A stretch of DNA of 64,000 nt from Brevundimonas sp. MYb52 (GCF_002979535.1 NZ_PCPB01000008.1:1-64000), one strand, 5' to 3'; numbered from the stretch's first letter, positions 18,859-27,790 are shown. Notes: a model not told the origin generated them from the letters alone. A program made the numbers and translations.

Positions 18859-19335
18859 ATGAGCGTCGCCTTCACCCGAGAAGAAGATCTGGAAGCCACG
18901 GCCGCCGACCTGGTGGACCGCCCGATCTCGCCCCACCCGAACCACGTCACGTCCGAGGGGCTGGCCATGATCGAGGCCGAGTTGGCTGCGGCGCGGGCGG
19001 CCTATTCGGGGGCGCAGGTCAAGGGCGCGATCGAGGCGGACCGCACGGCCATGGCCCGCGCCACGCGCGACCTGCGCTACTGGTCGGCGCGGCGGGCCTC
19101 GGCGCAACTGCTGGAAACGACGCCGGACGGTCGGGTGCGCTTCGGCGGCGCGGTGACCATCGAGCGCGAGGACGGCCGGACCCAGACCTGGCGCATCGTC
19201 GGCGAGGACGAGGCCGATCCGGCCCAGGGCAGCGTCAGCCACGTCTCGCCCCTGGCCCGCGCCCTGATGGGCAAGCGGGTCGGCGACGAAGCAAGCGTGG
19301 CTGGCCAGTCGGTCGAGATCGTCGCCGTCGATTGA
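18859..19335 (+). CDS. GreA/GreB-like transcription elongation factor family protein
   Basis: A 158-residue protein with an N-terminal helical region (about residues 32-90, GLAMIEAELAAARAAY and a second helix as in a coiled coil) and a C-terminal FKBP-like domain (GGAVTIEREDGRTQTWRIVGEDEADPAQGSVS..., ending SPLARALMGKRVGDEASV). This is the Gre/Rnk architecture, and cleavage-stimulating factors of this fold act in the RNA polymerase secondary channel. It is a divergent paralogue rather than canonical GreA, so a role as a competing channel-binding factor is also possible. Confidence 0.83.
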   Translation: MSVAFTREEDLEATAADLVDRPISPHPNHVTSEGLAMIEAELAAARAAYSGAQVKGAIEADRTAMARATRDLRYWSARRASAQLLETTPDGRVRFGGAVTIEREDGRTQTWRIVGEDEADPAQGSVSHVSPLARALMGKRVGDEASVAGQSVEIVAVD

Positions 19336-19347
19336 GGGTGCGGCGGC

Positions 19348-20991
19348 CTAGAAGCCGCCGGTTCCCTTCACTTTCGCCACCGGCTGGAAGTCCCGCACGA
19401 AGCGCTCCAGCAGGCGGACGCTGAAGCCCGCAGACCCGGCCGGCTTGACGTCGTTGGCGGCGCCATAGGCCATGTTGGCGATGTCGAGATGGGCCCAGGG
19501 CGTCTCGGGGCGGGCGAAATAGCCGATGAAGTGGGCGCCGGTGCCCGCGCCCGCGCCGCCCTCGCCCGAGTTCTTGATGTCGGCGATCGGGGTGCTGGTC
19601 GCCCCCACATAGGAGGGGTGCAGCGGCAGGCGCCACAGGCGTTCGCCGGTGGCGTCGCCCGCTGTCTTCAACTGGTCGGCCAGGGCGTCGTGACGGCTGA
19701 ACAGACCGGCATAGTCATTGCCCAGGGCGCCGCCGACCGAGCCGGTCAGGGTGGCCACGTCGACGATGGCGGCGGGGTCCAGCCGGGTGTCGGCCCAGAC
19801 CACGGCGTCAGCCAGAACCAGACGCCCCTCGGCGTCGGTCGAGATGATCTCGATGGTCTTGCCGTTCATGGCGGTCAGGACGTCGCCGGGACGGATGGCG
19901 TTGCCGTCAGGCATGTTCTCAGCCAGAGCCGCGACCGCGGCCACGTCGACCGGGGCGCCCGCCTTGGCCAAGGCCAGGACGGCGCCGACGACGCTGGCGG
20001 CGCCCGACATGTCCATCTTCATATTGCCCATGCTGGTGCCCGGCTTGATCGAGATGCCGCCGGAATCGAAGGTGATGCCCTTGCCCAGCAGGGCGACCGG
20101 ACCGGCGTCGGGCGCGCCCTGACCACGATAGCGCACCACCAGCAGGCGCGGCGGACGCGGCGAACCCTGGCCGACGCCCAGCAGCGACCCCATGCCGAGG
20201 GCCTGCATGGCGGGCACGTCCAGAACCTCGATCTCGACGCCGGGAACCCCGGCGAAGGCCGCGCGGGCGCGCTCGACGAAGCTCTCGGGATAGATGACGT
20301 TGGCGGGTTCGTTGGACACGTCGCGGGTCCAGGCCATGGCCTCGACCAGAGCCGCGCCGCGCCGGTAGTGGGTTTGAGCGGCGGGCGCATCATCGGCGAC
20401 GAACGTCGCACCGCCGGGCGCCGCGGCGTCGCGGCCCGTGGTGCGGTGCAGGTCGGAACGATACTGGCCGAGGCCGAGGCCCGTCGCCAGTTCGGCGGCG
20501 CTGTCGGCGGACAGGCCGGCGGTCAGGACGGTCATTTCGCCGGGCTGGGCGATCAGGGCGCGGCCGGCGACGATGCCAGCGGTCTGGACGTCGGCGGCCT
20601 TGGCGTCGCTGGGCAGGCCGAGGATCAGGATGCGGTCCCAGCCGCCCACGCCGTGCAGGCTCAGGGTCTGGCGGGCCTTGTAGTCAAAGCGGGCGGCGCT
20701 CAGGGCGGCGGCGACGGCTTCGCGCACGGCAGGGGTCAGGGCCGCGCCGCGCGTGGCCAGATCAGCTTCGGGGCCCAGAGGCAGAACCAGGGCCCCCGAG
20801 GGCTGACTGGGCGCGGCGGCGAAGGTCACGGCGCGCTGCACGGCGGGGGCGGCGCGGGGCGTCAGAGCGGCGGGCGTTGCAGCAGCGGCCGCGCGACGCG
20901 ATTGGGCCTCGGCGGGCAGGGCGACGCTCAGGCTGACGGCGGCCAGAGCAGCAGCGGCGGCGAAGGTCGAGAAATTGGCAGTGCGGCGCAT
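19348..20991 (-). CDS. Exported M17 leucyl aminopeptidase family protein
   Basis: A 547-residue protein with an N-terminal domain and an M17 catalytic domain. Active-site stretches are GKGITFDSGGISIKPG (metal and catalytic Lys/Asp), MKMDMSGAA, and STDAEGRLVLADA. Unlike the usual cytosolic PepA, residues 1-30 form a clear signal peptide ending in PAEAQS, so it acts in the periplasm, perhaps with the nearby M28 enzyme. Its ribosome-binding site lies inside a hairpin (20997-21027), and a stronger hairpin and a small gene sit upstream. Confidence 0.92.
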   Translation of the reverse strand: MRRTANFSTFAAAAALAAVSLSVALPAEAQSRRAAAAATPAALTPRAAPAVQRAVTFAAAPSQPSGALVLPLGPEADLATRGAALTPAVREAVAAALSAARFDYKARQTLSLHGVGGWDRILILGLPSDAKAADVQTAGIVAGRALIAQPGEMTVLTAGLSADSAAELATGLGLGQYRSDLHRTTGRDAAAPGGATFVADDAPAAQTHYRRGAALVEAMAWTRDVSNEPANVIYPESFVERARAAFAGVPGVEIEVLDVPAMQALGMGSLLGVGQGSPRPPRLLVVRYRGQGAPDAGPVALLGKGITFDSGGISIKPGTSMGNMKMDMSGAASVVGAVLALAKAGAPVDVAAVAALAENMPDGNAIRPGDVLTAMNGKTIEIISTDAEGRLVLADAVVWADTRLDPAAIVDVATLTGSVGGALGNDYAGLFSRHDALADQLKTAGDATGERLWRLPLHPSYVGATSTPIADIKNSGEGGAGAGTGAHFIGYFARPETPWAHLDIANMAYGAANDVKPAGSAGFSVRLLERFVRDFQPVAKVKGTGGF

Positions 20992-20996
20992 CGGTC

Positions 20997-21027
20997 AGAG
21001 CCCCCTCGGTGTCGATGAAGGGGCTCT
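20997..21027 (-). promoter_or_regulatory. Hairpin occluding the Shine-Dalgarno of the M17 aminopeptidase
   Basis: AGAGCCCC (20997-21004) pairs perfectly with GGGGCTCT (21020-21027). On the minus-strand mRNA the 3' arm contains the G-rich ribosome-binding site about five bases before the start codon at 20991, so the folded leader would hide it. Confidence 0.5.
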
Positions 21028-21036
21028 TATGGCCAG

Positions 21037-21070
21037 CGTCGCCGGAACGGTGCAAACCGTTCCGGCGACG
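21037..21070. repeat. Perfect 15-bp inverted repeat upstream of the M17 gene
   Basis: CGTCGCCGGAACGGT (21037-21051) and its exact complement (21056-21070) around a GCAA loop. No T tract follows on either side, so it is not a classical terminator. It lies between the 48-residue ORF and the aminopeptidase leader hairpin. Confidence 0.65.
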
Positions 21071-21115
21071 GAGTGTCGATCCGCGACGCCTTGTCGCGGC
21101 GTAGTGGTTGGCGGG

Positions 21116-21262
21116 TCAGGCGGCGGCGCGGCGAGGGCGCAGCTTCGGCGCGGGCTTGGCGGCGAGCCTGGTCGCTGCGGGCACGGCGGGCTTGCGGGCG
21201 TCCAGCAGGGCGCCGATCCAGCCCCACGCGGGTTCCTTATGAGTGCTGTAAATGTAGTCCAT
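21116..21262 (-). CDS. Small hypothetical protein, 48 residues
   Basis: Starts at ATG 21262 behind a near-perfect AAAGGAGG ribosome-binding site seven to ten bases away, which is why this start was preferred to an upstream in-frame one. The N-terminus MDYIYSTHKEPAWGWIGAL is aromatic, and the C-terminus is rich in Ala, Pro, Lys and Arg. No known domain or signal peptide was recognised. It is divergent from a LysR gene and lies 124 bases upstream of the M17 aminopeptidase on the same strand. It could be a small regulatory or membrane-associated protein, or a leader ORF; function unknown. Confidence 0.6.
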   Translation of the reverse strand: MDYIYSTHKEPAWGWIGALLDARKPAVPAATRLAAKPAPKLRPRRAAA

Positions 21263-21338
21263 CGGTCGTCCTCCTTTCGTGAGGCCTGAATATGCGGTTG
21301 ACGCGGGGCGTTCACAAACGAGACAACGCGGTTCATGC

Positions 21339-21353
21339 ATAAGGCTTGCTTAT
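21339..21353. promoter_or_regulatory. Candidate LysR binding site overlapping its own start
   Basis: ATAAG-N5-CTTAT (21339-21353) is a dyad containing the T-N11-A pattern of LysR operators. It overlaps the ATG of the LysR gene at 21352, which would suit autorepression. Low statistical weight. Confidence 0.3.
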
Positions 21354-22296
21354 GACTGACGTCCTCTCTCGCATTCCCGTCGACGCCCTCAGGGTGTTCG
21401 AGACCGCCGCGCGGCTGCTCAGCTTCACCCGCGCCGCTGAGGCCCTGGGCATGAGCCAGGCGGCGGTCAGCTGGCGCATTCGCGACCTGGAGCAGAGGCT
21501 GGACCGGGCCCTGTTCGTGCGGGGGACGCGACAGGTGTCGCTGACGCCCGAGGGCGAACGGCTGGCCACGGCGGCGATCGAGGCCATGACCCTGTTGCGG
21601 CGCGCGGTGGCGGACGTGGTCGAGGCCGACCAGGGCGTGCTGGCCATCACGACCTTGCAGACCCTGGCGACCCAGTGGCTGGCGACGCGGCTGGGCTCCT
21701 TCCAGCTCGATAACCCCGATCTGGCGGTGCGGGTGGACACCAGCCCGACCCTGTCCATGCTGGGCGCCGATGGGCTGGACGTGGCCCTGCGCTTCGGCTC
21801 GGGCCGGTGGCCGGGGATGGAGAGCCGCTTCCTGATCCCGGCCCTCTTCACCCCGGTCTGCACCCCGGCCATGCGCGACCGGTTGGACCTGAAGGTCCCC
21901 GCCGACCTGAAACGCGCCCATCTGGTGGGCGAGATGTACGAATGGACGGCCTGGTTCGCGGCCGCTGAGGTCGCGCCGGCCGATACCGCCCCGCCGCCGC
22001 GCCTGTCCGCCGATAATCAGGCCATGGAGGTGGCGGCGGCCCTGGGCGATCAGGGCGTGGCCCTGGGCTCGCCTATCCTTTACGCCCGCGAGATCGAAAG
22101 CGGCCAACTGGTCCGCCCGTTCGCCCAGACTGTCGCCCTGGCCGAGGGCTACTGGGTCTGCTACCCGCCCGCCCGTCGTCTGACCCCCAAGATCGCCCGC
22201 TTTCGCGACTGGATTCTGGACACCGCGCGGGCCGACCCCGCCGTGGTGGAGGGGGCACGGCTGGCCGGGCGCGTAGTGGGGGAAATAGGGTCCTGA
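21352..22296 (+). CDS. LysR family transcriptional regulator (GcvA-like)
   Basis: A 314-residue regulator. The N-terminal winged helix-turn-helix is obvious (VFETAARLLSFTRAAEALGMSQAAVSWRIRDLEQRLDRALFVR, residues about 15-58), followed by the linker helix and a periplasmic-binding-like effector domain. The effector is unknown. The first part resembles GcvA-type regulators with LxVFxxxARxxSFTxAA. Divergent from the 48-residue gene, which is a natural target candidate. AAGG precedes the ATG at 21352. Confidence 0.9.
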   Translation: MTDVLSRIPVDALRVFETAARLLSFTRAAEALGMSQAAVSWRIRDLEQRLDRALFVRGTRQVSLTPEGERLATAAIEAMTLLRRAVADVVEADQGVLAITTLQTLATQWLATRLGSFQLDNPDLAVRVDTSPTLSMLGADGLDVALRFGSGRWPGMESRFLIPALFTPVCTPAMRDRLDLKVPADLKRAHLVGEMYEWTAWFAAAEVAPADTAPPPRLSADNQAMEVAAALGDQGVALGSPILYAREIESGQLVRPFAQTVALAEGYWVCYPPARRLTPKIARFRDWILDTARADPAVVEGARLAGRVVGEIGS

Positions 22297-22298
22297 TC

Positions 22299-22456
22299 CT
22301 TCTCCCTCCCCTTCATGGGGAGGGTGGCTGAGGCCGTCAGGCCGAAGTCGGGTGGGGGCGCTTCAGCTATTCAAGTGCGTCGCTCTGTATCGCTACGCCC
22401 TCCCCACCCGGTCTCCGCTTCGCTTCGACCACCCTCCCCATGAAGGGGAGGGAGAG
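22299..22456. repeat. Inverted intergenic repeat with CTTCATGGGG palindromes
   Basis: Left arm (22299-22327) and right arm (22429-22456) are almost exact reverse complements, each containing CCCTCCCCTTCATGGGGAGG or its complement. The inner arms carry GTGGGGGCG and CTCCCCACCC stretches. It fills the gap between the LysR gene and the groEL terminator. No ORF or RNA gene is seen. Similar in architecture to the element at 1-155. Confidence 0.65.
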
Positions 22457-22463
22457 CACAAAG

Positions 22464-22494
22464 AAAAAGGGCGGGACCTTTCGATCCCGCCCTT
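22464..22494 (-). terminator. Rho-independent terminator of groES-groEL
   Basis: Perfect 10-bp stem AAGGGCGGGA (22467-22476) with TCCCGCCCTT (22485-22494). The A run at 22464-22468 supplies the U tract on the minus strand. It lies 30 bases after the groEL stop. Confidence 0.85.
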
Positions 22495-22523
22495 CTGTCG
22501 TCTCAGCGTTGGTTGGCTTGGAC

Positions 22524-24191
<1,668 letters not shown>

Positions 24192-24225
24192 TTATTGAAA
24201 GAATTCTACGACAGATGGGCGGCGA

Positions 24226-24513
24226 TTAAGCCAGCACGCCCAGGATGTCGGATTCCTTCATGATGATCAGGTCGTCGCCTTCGATCTTCACTTCCGTGCC
24301 CGACCACTTGCCGAACAGGATACGGTCGCCAACGGCGACGTCCAGGGCGACGAACTCGCCGTCTTCGTCACGGACGCCCTTGCCGACGGCGATCACTTCG
24401 CCTTCTTGCGGCTTTTCCTTGGCCGTGTCGGGGATGATGATCCCGCCCTTGGTGGTGGTAGCTTCTTCAACGCGCTTGACCAGCACGCGGTCGCCGAGAG
24501 GACGAAACGCCAT
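24226..24513 (-). CDS. groS: Co-chaperonin GroES (10 kDa)
   Basis: A 95-residue lid protein of the GroEL chamber. The start [14 protein letters not shown], the mobile loop around [14 protein letters not shown] and the roof residues in the middle are all typical. The ATG at 24513 gives the family N-terminus; an in-frame GTG/ATG slightly upstream would add five atypical residues. Upstream lies a CIRCE-like element and a sigma-32-like promoter, so dual HrcA and heat-shock sigma control is likely, as in Caulobacter. Confidence 0.98.
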   Translation of the reverse strand: MAFRPLGDRVLVKRVEEATTTKGGIIIPDTAKEKPQEGEVIAVGKGVRDEDGEFVALDVAVGDRILFGKWSGTEVKIEGDDLIIMKESDILGVLA

Positions 24514-24562
24514 CTGATGATCTCCCAATGGAATGTCGGTTTAAGCCTCGGAACCTGCGGCT

Positions 24563-24589
24563 TTGGCAGCCGCCCTCCCCGAGTGCTAA
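24563..24589 (-). promoter_or_regulatory. CIRCE-like HrcA operator of groES-groEL
   Basis: On the minus strand TTAGCACTC (24589-24581, exact consensus half) is followed by nine bases and GGCTGCCAA (24571-24563, six of nine matches to GAGTGCTAA). It is 50 bases upstream of groES. Confidence 0.7.
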
Positions 24590-24599
24590 CGCGACGGGA

Positions 24600-24627
24600 G
24601 TTAGGGGGCGGGTCGGGGAGCGTCAAG
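24600..24627 (-). promoter_or_regulatory. Sigma-32-like promoter of groES-groEL
   Basis: On the minus strand CTTGAC (24627-24622) and, 13 bases later, CCCCCTAAC (24608-24600), resembling the heat-shock pattern CTTGAA-N-CCCCATNT. The predicted start falls just at the CIRCE-like dyad, consistent with HrcA blocking initiation. Confidence 0.55.
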
Positions 24628-24751
24628 GGCGGCGCCCTCGGATTTCGGCGCCGAACATGACTGGAAAATGAACGAGACCCCTTGAGGGCGTTCAGCGGGG
24701 CCTGACTAAAAGGGAGACAACGGATCAACCGGCTTTCGAAAGGAGCCCGCC

Positions 24752-25189
24752 ATGAAGACCATTTCCAAGATCGGCGTCGGCGCGATCGCTCTGACGATGC
24801 TGGCGACCACCCCCGCCGCCGCCCAGTCCTATCGCGACCGTGATCGCGACAACACCGGCCGCGACGCCGTGCTCGGCGCTGTCGTCGGCGGCGTCGCCGG
24901 CGCCCTGATCGGTCAGGGCGACGGTCGCTATATCGCCGGCGGCGCCCTGGCCGGCGCGGCTCTGGGGGCCGTGTCCTCGGACAGCGATCGCGACGGCTGC
25001 AGCTATTACCGCGGCGGCCGCTGCTATCGGAACCAGGGCCACTGGGAACGTGACCACGGCATCAACAGCCGCGACGGCTATTATAACAACGGCCGCTACA
25101 ATGGGCGCGACCGTTACGACCGTCACTATGACGGACGACGTGACCGCCACGACAACCGCCGCGACTATCGCTACGACCGCCGCTGGTAG
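24752..25189 (+). CDS. Exported glycine-zipper 2TM domain protein
   Basis: A 145-residue protein with a signal peptide (cleavage after TPAAA, before QSYRDRD). A glycine zipper follows: AVLGAVVGGVAGALIG and IAGGALAGAALGAV (about residues 40-75), which in this family inserts in or spans the outer membrane. The C-terminal half is a low-complexity tail rich in Arg, Asp, Tyr and Asn. The function is unknown; relatives are envelope-stress or SlyB-like lipoproteins, but there is no lipobox here. AAAGGAG ribosome-binding site; own terminator. Confidence 0.82.
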   Translation: MKTISKIGVGAIALTMLATTPAAAQSYRDRDRDNTGRDAVLGAVVGGVAGALIGQGDGRYIAGGALAGAALGAVSSDSDRDGCSYYRGGRCYRNQGHWERDHGINSRDGYYNNGRYNGRDRYDRHYDGRRDRHDNRRDYRYDRRW

Positions 25190-25209
25190 GCCGTGGCACC
25201 AGACAGAAG

Positions 25210-25240
25210 AAAGGCCCCGGCGGTCCGCCGGGGCCTTTTT
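25210..25240 (+). terminator. Terminator after the glycine-zipper gene
   Basis: Stem AAAGGCCCCGGC (25210-25221) with GCCGGGGCCTTT (25227-25238) and a short loop, followed by T residues to 25240. The A residues on the left may let it act for the DUF1328 gene as well. Confidence 0.85.
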
Positions 25241-25262
25241 CATTGTGTGCGAAGCGGCGCGG

Positions 25263-25439
25263 TCAGACGCGCGGACCGCGCCCGCGCATCCCGCCCATGA
25301 CCAGCGAGACCACGAACAGGATCACGGCGATGATGGCGATGAATTTGGCGATCTCGAACGACATGCCCGAGATGCCGCCGAAGCCGAGAACGGCGGCGAC
25401 CAGAGCGATGATAAAGAAGATGATGGCCCAACGAAGCAT
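25263..25439 (-). CDS. DUF1328 (YtjA) small membrane protein
   Basis: A 58-residue protein that is nearly all membrane: [22 protein letters not shown] then a second helix [17 protein letters not shown] and a short basic tail. This is the DUF1328/YtjA family, usually expressed under general stress. ATG at 25439 with GGAGG 7-11 bases upstream; an in-frame extension upstream is not YtjA-like. An EcfG-type promoter lies about 80 bases upstream, suggesting control by the general stress sigma factor. Confidence 0.9.
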   Translation of the reverse strand: MLRWAIIFFIIALVAAVLGFGGISGMSFEIAKFIAIIAVILFVVSLVMGGMRGRGPRV

Positions 25440-25516
25440 GGACGGTCCTCCGGAACATTGTTGACGGAGGTAAAACCATCGACGGCTCTTTGCCGATCGT
25501 TCCACCTGGCGATAAC

Positions 25517-25541
25517 AACGTCCCGAAGACTTGACCGTTCC
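25517..25541 (-). promoter_or_regulatory. EcfG (SigT)-type stress promoter for DUF1328
   Basis: On the minus strand GGAAC (25541-25537), 16 bases, CGTT (25520-25517). This matches the alphaproteobacterial general stress sigma consensus GGAAC-N16/17-CGTT. Confidence 0.65.
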
Positions 25542-25547
25542 GTCGTT

Positions 25548-25940
25548 TTATCGACGACGCTGACGGCTCTTTTCAGTAAAGGCCGCCGCGACCATGGTGG
25601 CCAGAGCTGGATTGCGCAGGAAGATGAAGCCGCCTGCCAGGGCCGCCGCCGCGCCGAGCAGGGGGCGTTCCTGGAACAGGTGGAAGGCGCGCATGCCCAG
25701 GCTCTCGGGCTCCTGATCCTCTTCGTCGTCCTCGCCCTGAGCGCGACGGACGAAGACCAGGGCGATGATCAGGGCGACCACCGCGAACAGGGCCGAGGTG
25801 ATGGCCGCCGCCGCGAGGGGCACGACGACCAGAGCCAGAAGATAATAGACCGTGGCGCCCAGGGCGACCATGGCCACGAAGCCCGCGCCGCCCGCGATGA
25901 AGGTCGCGACGGCGCGGTTGATCAGCCCCCGCCCGAGCAT
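25548..25940 (-). CDS. Phage holin family protein (DUF1469/Act III-type)
   Basis: A 130-residue protein with two strong transmembrane segments (about residues 13-34 and 38-62), an acidic linker (GEDDEEDQEPE) and a weak C-terminal hydrophobic stretch ending in basic residues. It matches the putative actinobacterial holin-X/DUF1469 group, which is a chromosomal membrane-protein family rather than phage lysis. It overlaps the upstream DUF883 gene by one base (TGATG), so the two are co-expressed from the EcfG-type promoter at 26342-26367. Confidence 0.8.
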   Translation of the reverse strand: MLGRGLINRAVATFIAGGAGFVAMVALGATVYYLLALVVVPLAAAAITSALFAVVALIIALVFVRRAQGEDDEEDQEPESLGMRAFHLFQERPLLGAAAALAGGFIFLRNPALATMVAAAFTEKSRQRRR

Positions 25941-26284
25941 CAGCGGCGACGACCGGCGATGAGCAGGCCCAGAACGAAGCCGACGCCCAGGGCGATGGCG
26001 GTGGACTGCACAGGACGTTCCTGCACGCGCTCGACGACATAGCGCTGGGCTTCTTCGAAGCGTTCGGCGGCGTCGTCGTAATATTCACGACCGCGCACGC
26101 GGGCGTCGTCGTAGTAGCCGCGCGCCTTTTCGCGCAGCTCGTCGCCCTGCTCGCGCAGGCGGGCTTCGGCATCGGCGGCCTTGGCCTTCAGGCGCTGCGT
26201 TTCCTCGCGCGCGCCGGTCTTCAGATCCTCCTTGAGGGTCTTCAGGTCGTTCTTGATGTCTTCCCGAGCCTTGGTCGTGGCCAT
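25940..26284 (-). CDS. DUF883 (ElaB/YqjD-like) membrane-anchored protein
   Basis: A 114-residue protein. Residues 1-85 are a highly charged amphipathic helix (many Lys, Glu, Ala), predicted to be coiled coil, and residues 90-110 form a single C-terminal membrane anchor with AIALGVGFVLGLLIAGRRR. This is the ElaB/YqjD/YgaM layout, whose members tether stationary-phase ribosomes to the membrane. ATG at 26284. It is first in a two-gene unit with the holin-family gene, behind an EcfG-type promoter. Confidence 0.85.
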   Translation of the reverse strand: MATTKAREDIKNDLKTLKEDLKTGAREETQRLKAKAADAEARLREQGDELREKARGYYDDARVRGREYYDDAAERFEEAQRYVVERVQERPVQSTAIALGVGFVLGLLIAGRRR

Positions 26285-26341
26285 GATGCGCGCTCCGCTG
26301 GGTTTGTAAGCTTGACGATTAAATAGAGAACCCCCGCCCCG

Positions 26342-26367
26342 AACGCCACACCAAGGACCAAGGTTCC
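26342..26367 (-). promoter_or_regulatory. EcfG (SigT)-type stress promoter for DUF883-holin unit
   Basis: On the minus strand GGAACC (26367-26362), 16 bases, CGTT (26345-26342), i.e. GGAAC-N17-CGTT, about 58 bases upstream of the DUF883 start. Confidence 0.7.
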
Positions 26368-26455
26368 TGCAAAGCCGCAAGCCAAGGCCGTCGCGTGACC
26401 GCCTTCTGGCGTCGCGCTTATGGCGTCCGGTGGGGCGTCGTCCTAGAACAACGTC

Positions 26456-27112
26456 ATGACCCAATGGCTGTTCCCACCCGCGCCCACGCCGTCCCTGCCG
26501 ATCGTCGATGAGGCGCGTCGTTTCCCGGTGCGCCGCATCCTCTGCGTCGGCCAGAACTACGCCGCCCACGCCCGCGAAATGGGGGCCGATCCGAACAAGC
26601 CGGCCCCCTTCTTTTTCGCCAAGCCCGCCGACGCCCTGGTCGTGGATGGGGCTGACCCGGCCTATCCGTCGGCGACCGCAAACCTGCACCACGAGGTCGA
26701 ACTGGTCGTCGCCATCGGCGAGGGCGGGACCATTGCGGGCTGGGCCGTCGGCGTCGATCTGACGCGGCGCGACCTGCAGGCCGAAGCGAAAGCCAAGGGC
26801 CGGCCGTGGGAGGCGGGCAAGGCCTTTGACCAGTCGGCCCCGTGCGGCGCCCTGACGCTCGGCGCCCTGCCGGACGCCGACGCGGTGATCGAACTCAAGG
26901 TCAACGGCGAGACGCGCCAGTCGGGCCGTCTGTCGGACATGATCTGGGATCCGGCGGGGATTCTGGCCCAGGCCAATGAGTTGTGGAGCCTGCAACCCGG
27001 CGACCTGATCTTCACCGGCACGCCCGAGGGCGTCGGGCCGCTCAACCCCGGCGACCGGGTCGAGGCAAGCATCGACAGCCTGGCCCCGCTCAGCTTCACG
27101 GTGAAGTCATGA
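26456..27112 (+). CDS. Fumarylacetoacetate hydrolase family protein
   Basis: A 218-residue FAH-fold hydrolase, the short single-domain form that includes fumarylpyruvate hydrolase and acylpyruvases. Core features are RRILCVGQNYAAHAREMG, FFFAKPADALV, the metal-binding Glu pair in HHEVELVVAIGE (E80, E82), and FTGTPEGVGPLNPGD near the end. It overlaps the next gene, a zeta-class GST isomerase, by four bases. The pair would convert maleyl- to fumaryl-pyruvate or acetoacetate and cleave it, the last steps of gentisate or tyrosine breakdown. The dioxygenase is not in the window. Confidence 0.9.
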   Translation: MTQWLFPPAPTPSLPIVDEARRFPVRRILCVGQNYAAHAREMGADPNKPAPFFFAKPADALVVDGADPAYPSATANLHHEVELVVAIGEGGTIAGWAVGVDLTRRDLQAEAKAKGRPWEAGKAFDQSAPCGALTLGALPDADAVIELKVNGETRQSGRLSDMIWDPAGILAQANELWSLQPGDLIFTGTPEGVGPLNPGDRVEASIDSLAPLSFTVKS

Positions 27113-27741
27113 TCCTGCACGGCTACTGGCGCTCGGGCACCAGCTATCGCACCCGCATCGCGCTCAACCTCAAGGGTCTGACCTATCGGACGGCGCCGGT
27201 TGATCTGCGCACGGGCGCGCAGAAGTCGGAGGCCTATCTGGCGCTGAACCCGCAAGGTCTGGTTCCGGCGCTGGAGACCGGCGACGGTCTGGTCCTGACC
27301 CAGAGCCCGGCCATTCTGGAGTGGCTGGAGGAGACGCATCCGACCCCGGCCCTGTTGCCGATCCTGCCCGCCGACCGCGCCACGGTGCGCGCCATGGCCG
27401 CCCTGATCGGCTGCGACGTGCATCCGCTGAACAATCTGCGGGTGCTGAAGGCGGTGAAGGATCTGGGCGCCGATCAGGCCGCGACCGACGCCTGGGCCGG
27501 CCGTTGGATCAGCGACGGCTTCAAGGCGCTGGAGGCTCAAGTCGTGCGTCACGGCGAGGGCTGGTGCTTTGGCGGAGCGCCGACGCTGGCTGATTGTTAT
27601 CTGATCCCGCAAATTTATTCGGCGCGTCGGTTTAATGTCGATCTGACCGCATTTCCGCGTCTGTTGGAGATCGAGATGCGGGCGGACCTGCATCCGGCCT
27701 TCATCGCCGCCCATCCCGACAACCAACCGGATGCGGATTAA
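27109..27741 (+). CDS. maiA: Maleylacetoacetate (maleylpyruvate) isomerase, zeta-class GST
   Basis: A 210-residue glutathione-dependent cis-trans isomerase. The N-terminal thioredoxin-like domain starts ILHGYWRSGTSYRTRIALNLKG, where the Ser-rich loop before RIAL is the glutathione-activating motif of the zeta class. NPQGLVPALE and LTQSPAILEWLEE are the cis-Pro and glutathione-contact segments. The C-terminal half is all helical. The ATG overlaps the FAH gene stop (ATGA), so co-translation is expected. Whether maleylacetoacetate or maleylpyruvate is the true substrate cannot be decided. Confidence 0.92.
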   Translation: MILHGYWRSGTSYRTRIALNLKGLTYRTAPVDLRTGAQKSEAYLALNPQGLVPALETGDGLVLTQSPAILEWLEETHPTPALLPILPADRATVRAMAALIGCDVHPLNNLRVLKAVKDLGADQAATDAWAGRWISDGFKALEAQVVRHGEGWCFGGAPTLADCYLIPQIYSARRFNVDLTAFPRLLEIEMRADLHPAFIAAHPDNQPDAD

Positions 27742-27790
27742 GTCTGTTCGTTCACCAACAGCCTTGATTTCAGTCAATCTCCCTTAAGCT

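Noticed and set aside
25548..25940. Prophage remnant suggested by a phage-holin-family name
   Set aside because: No other phage-like gene nearby. This holin-superfamily branch is a common chromosomal membrane protein and sits in a stress operon.
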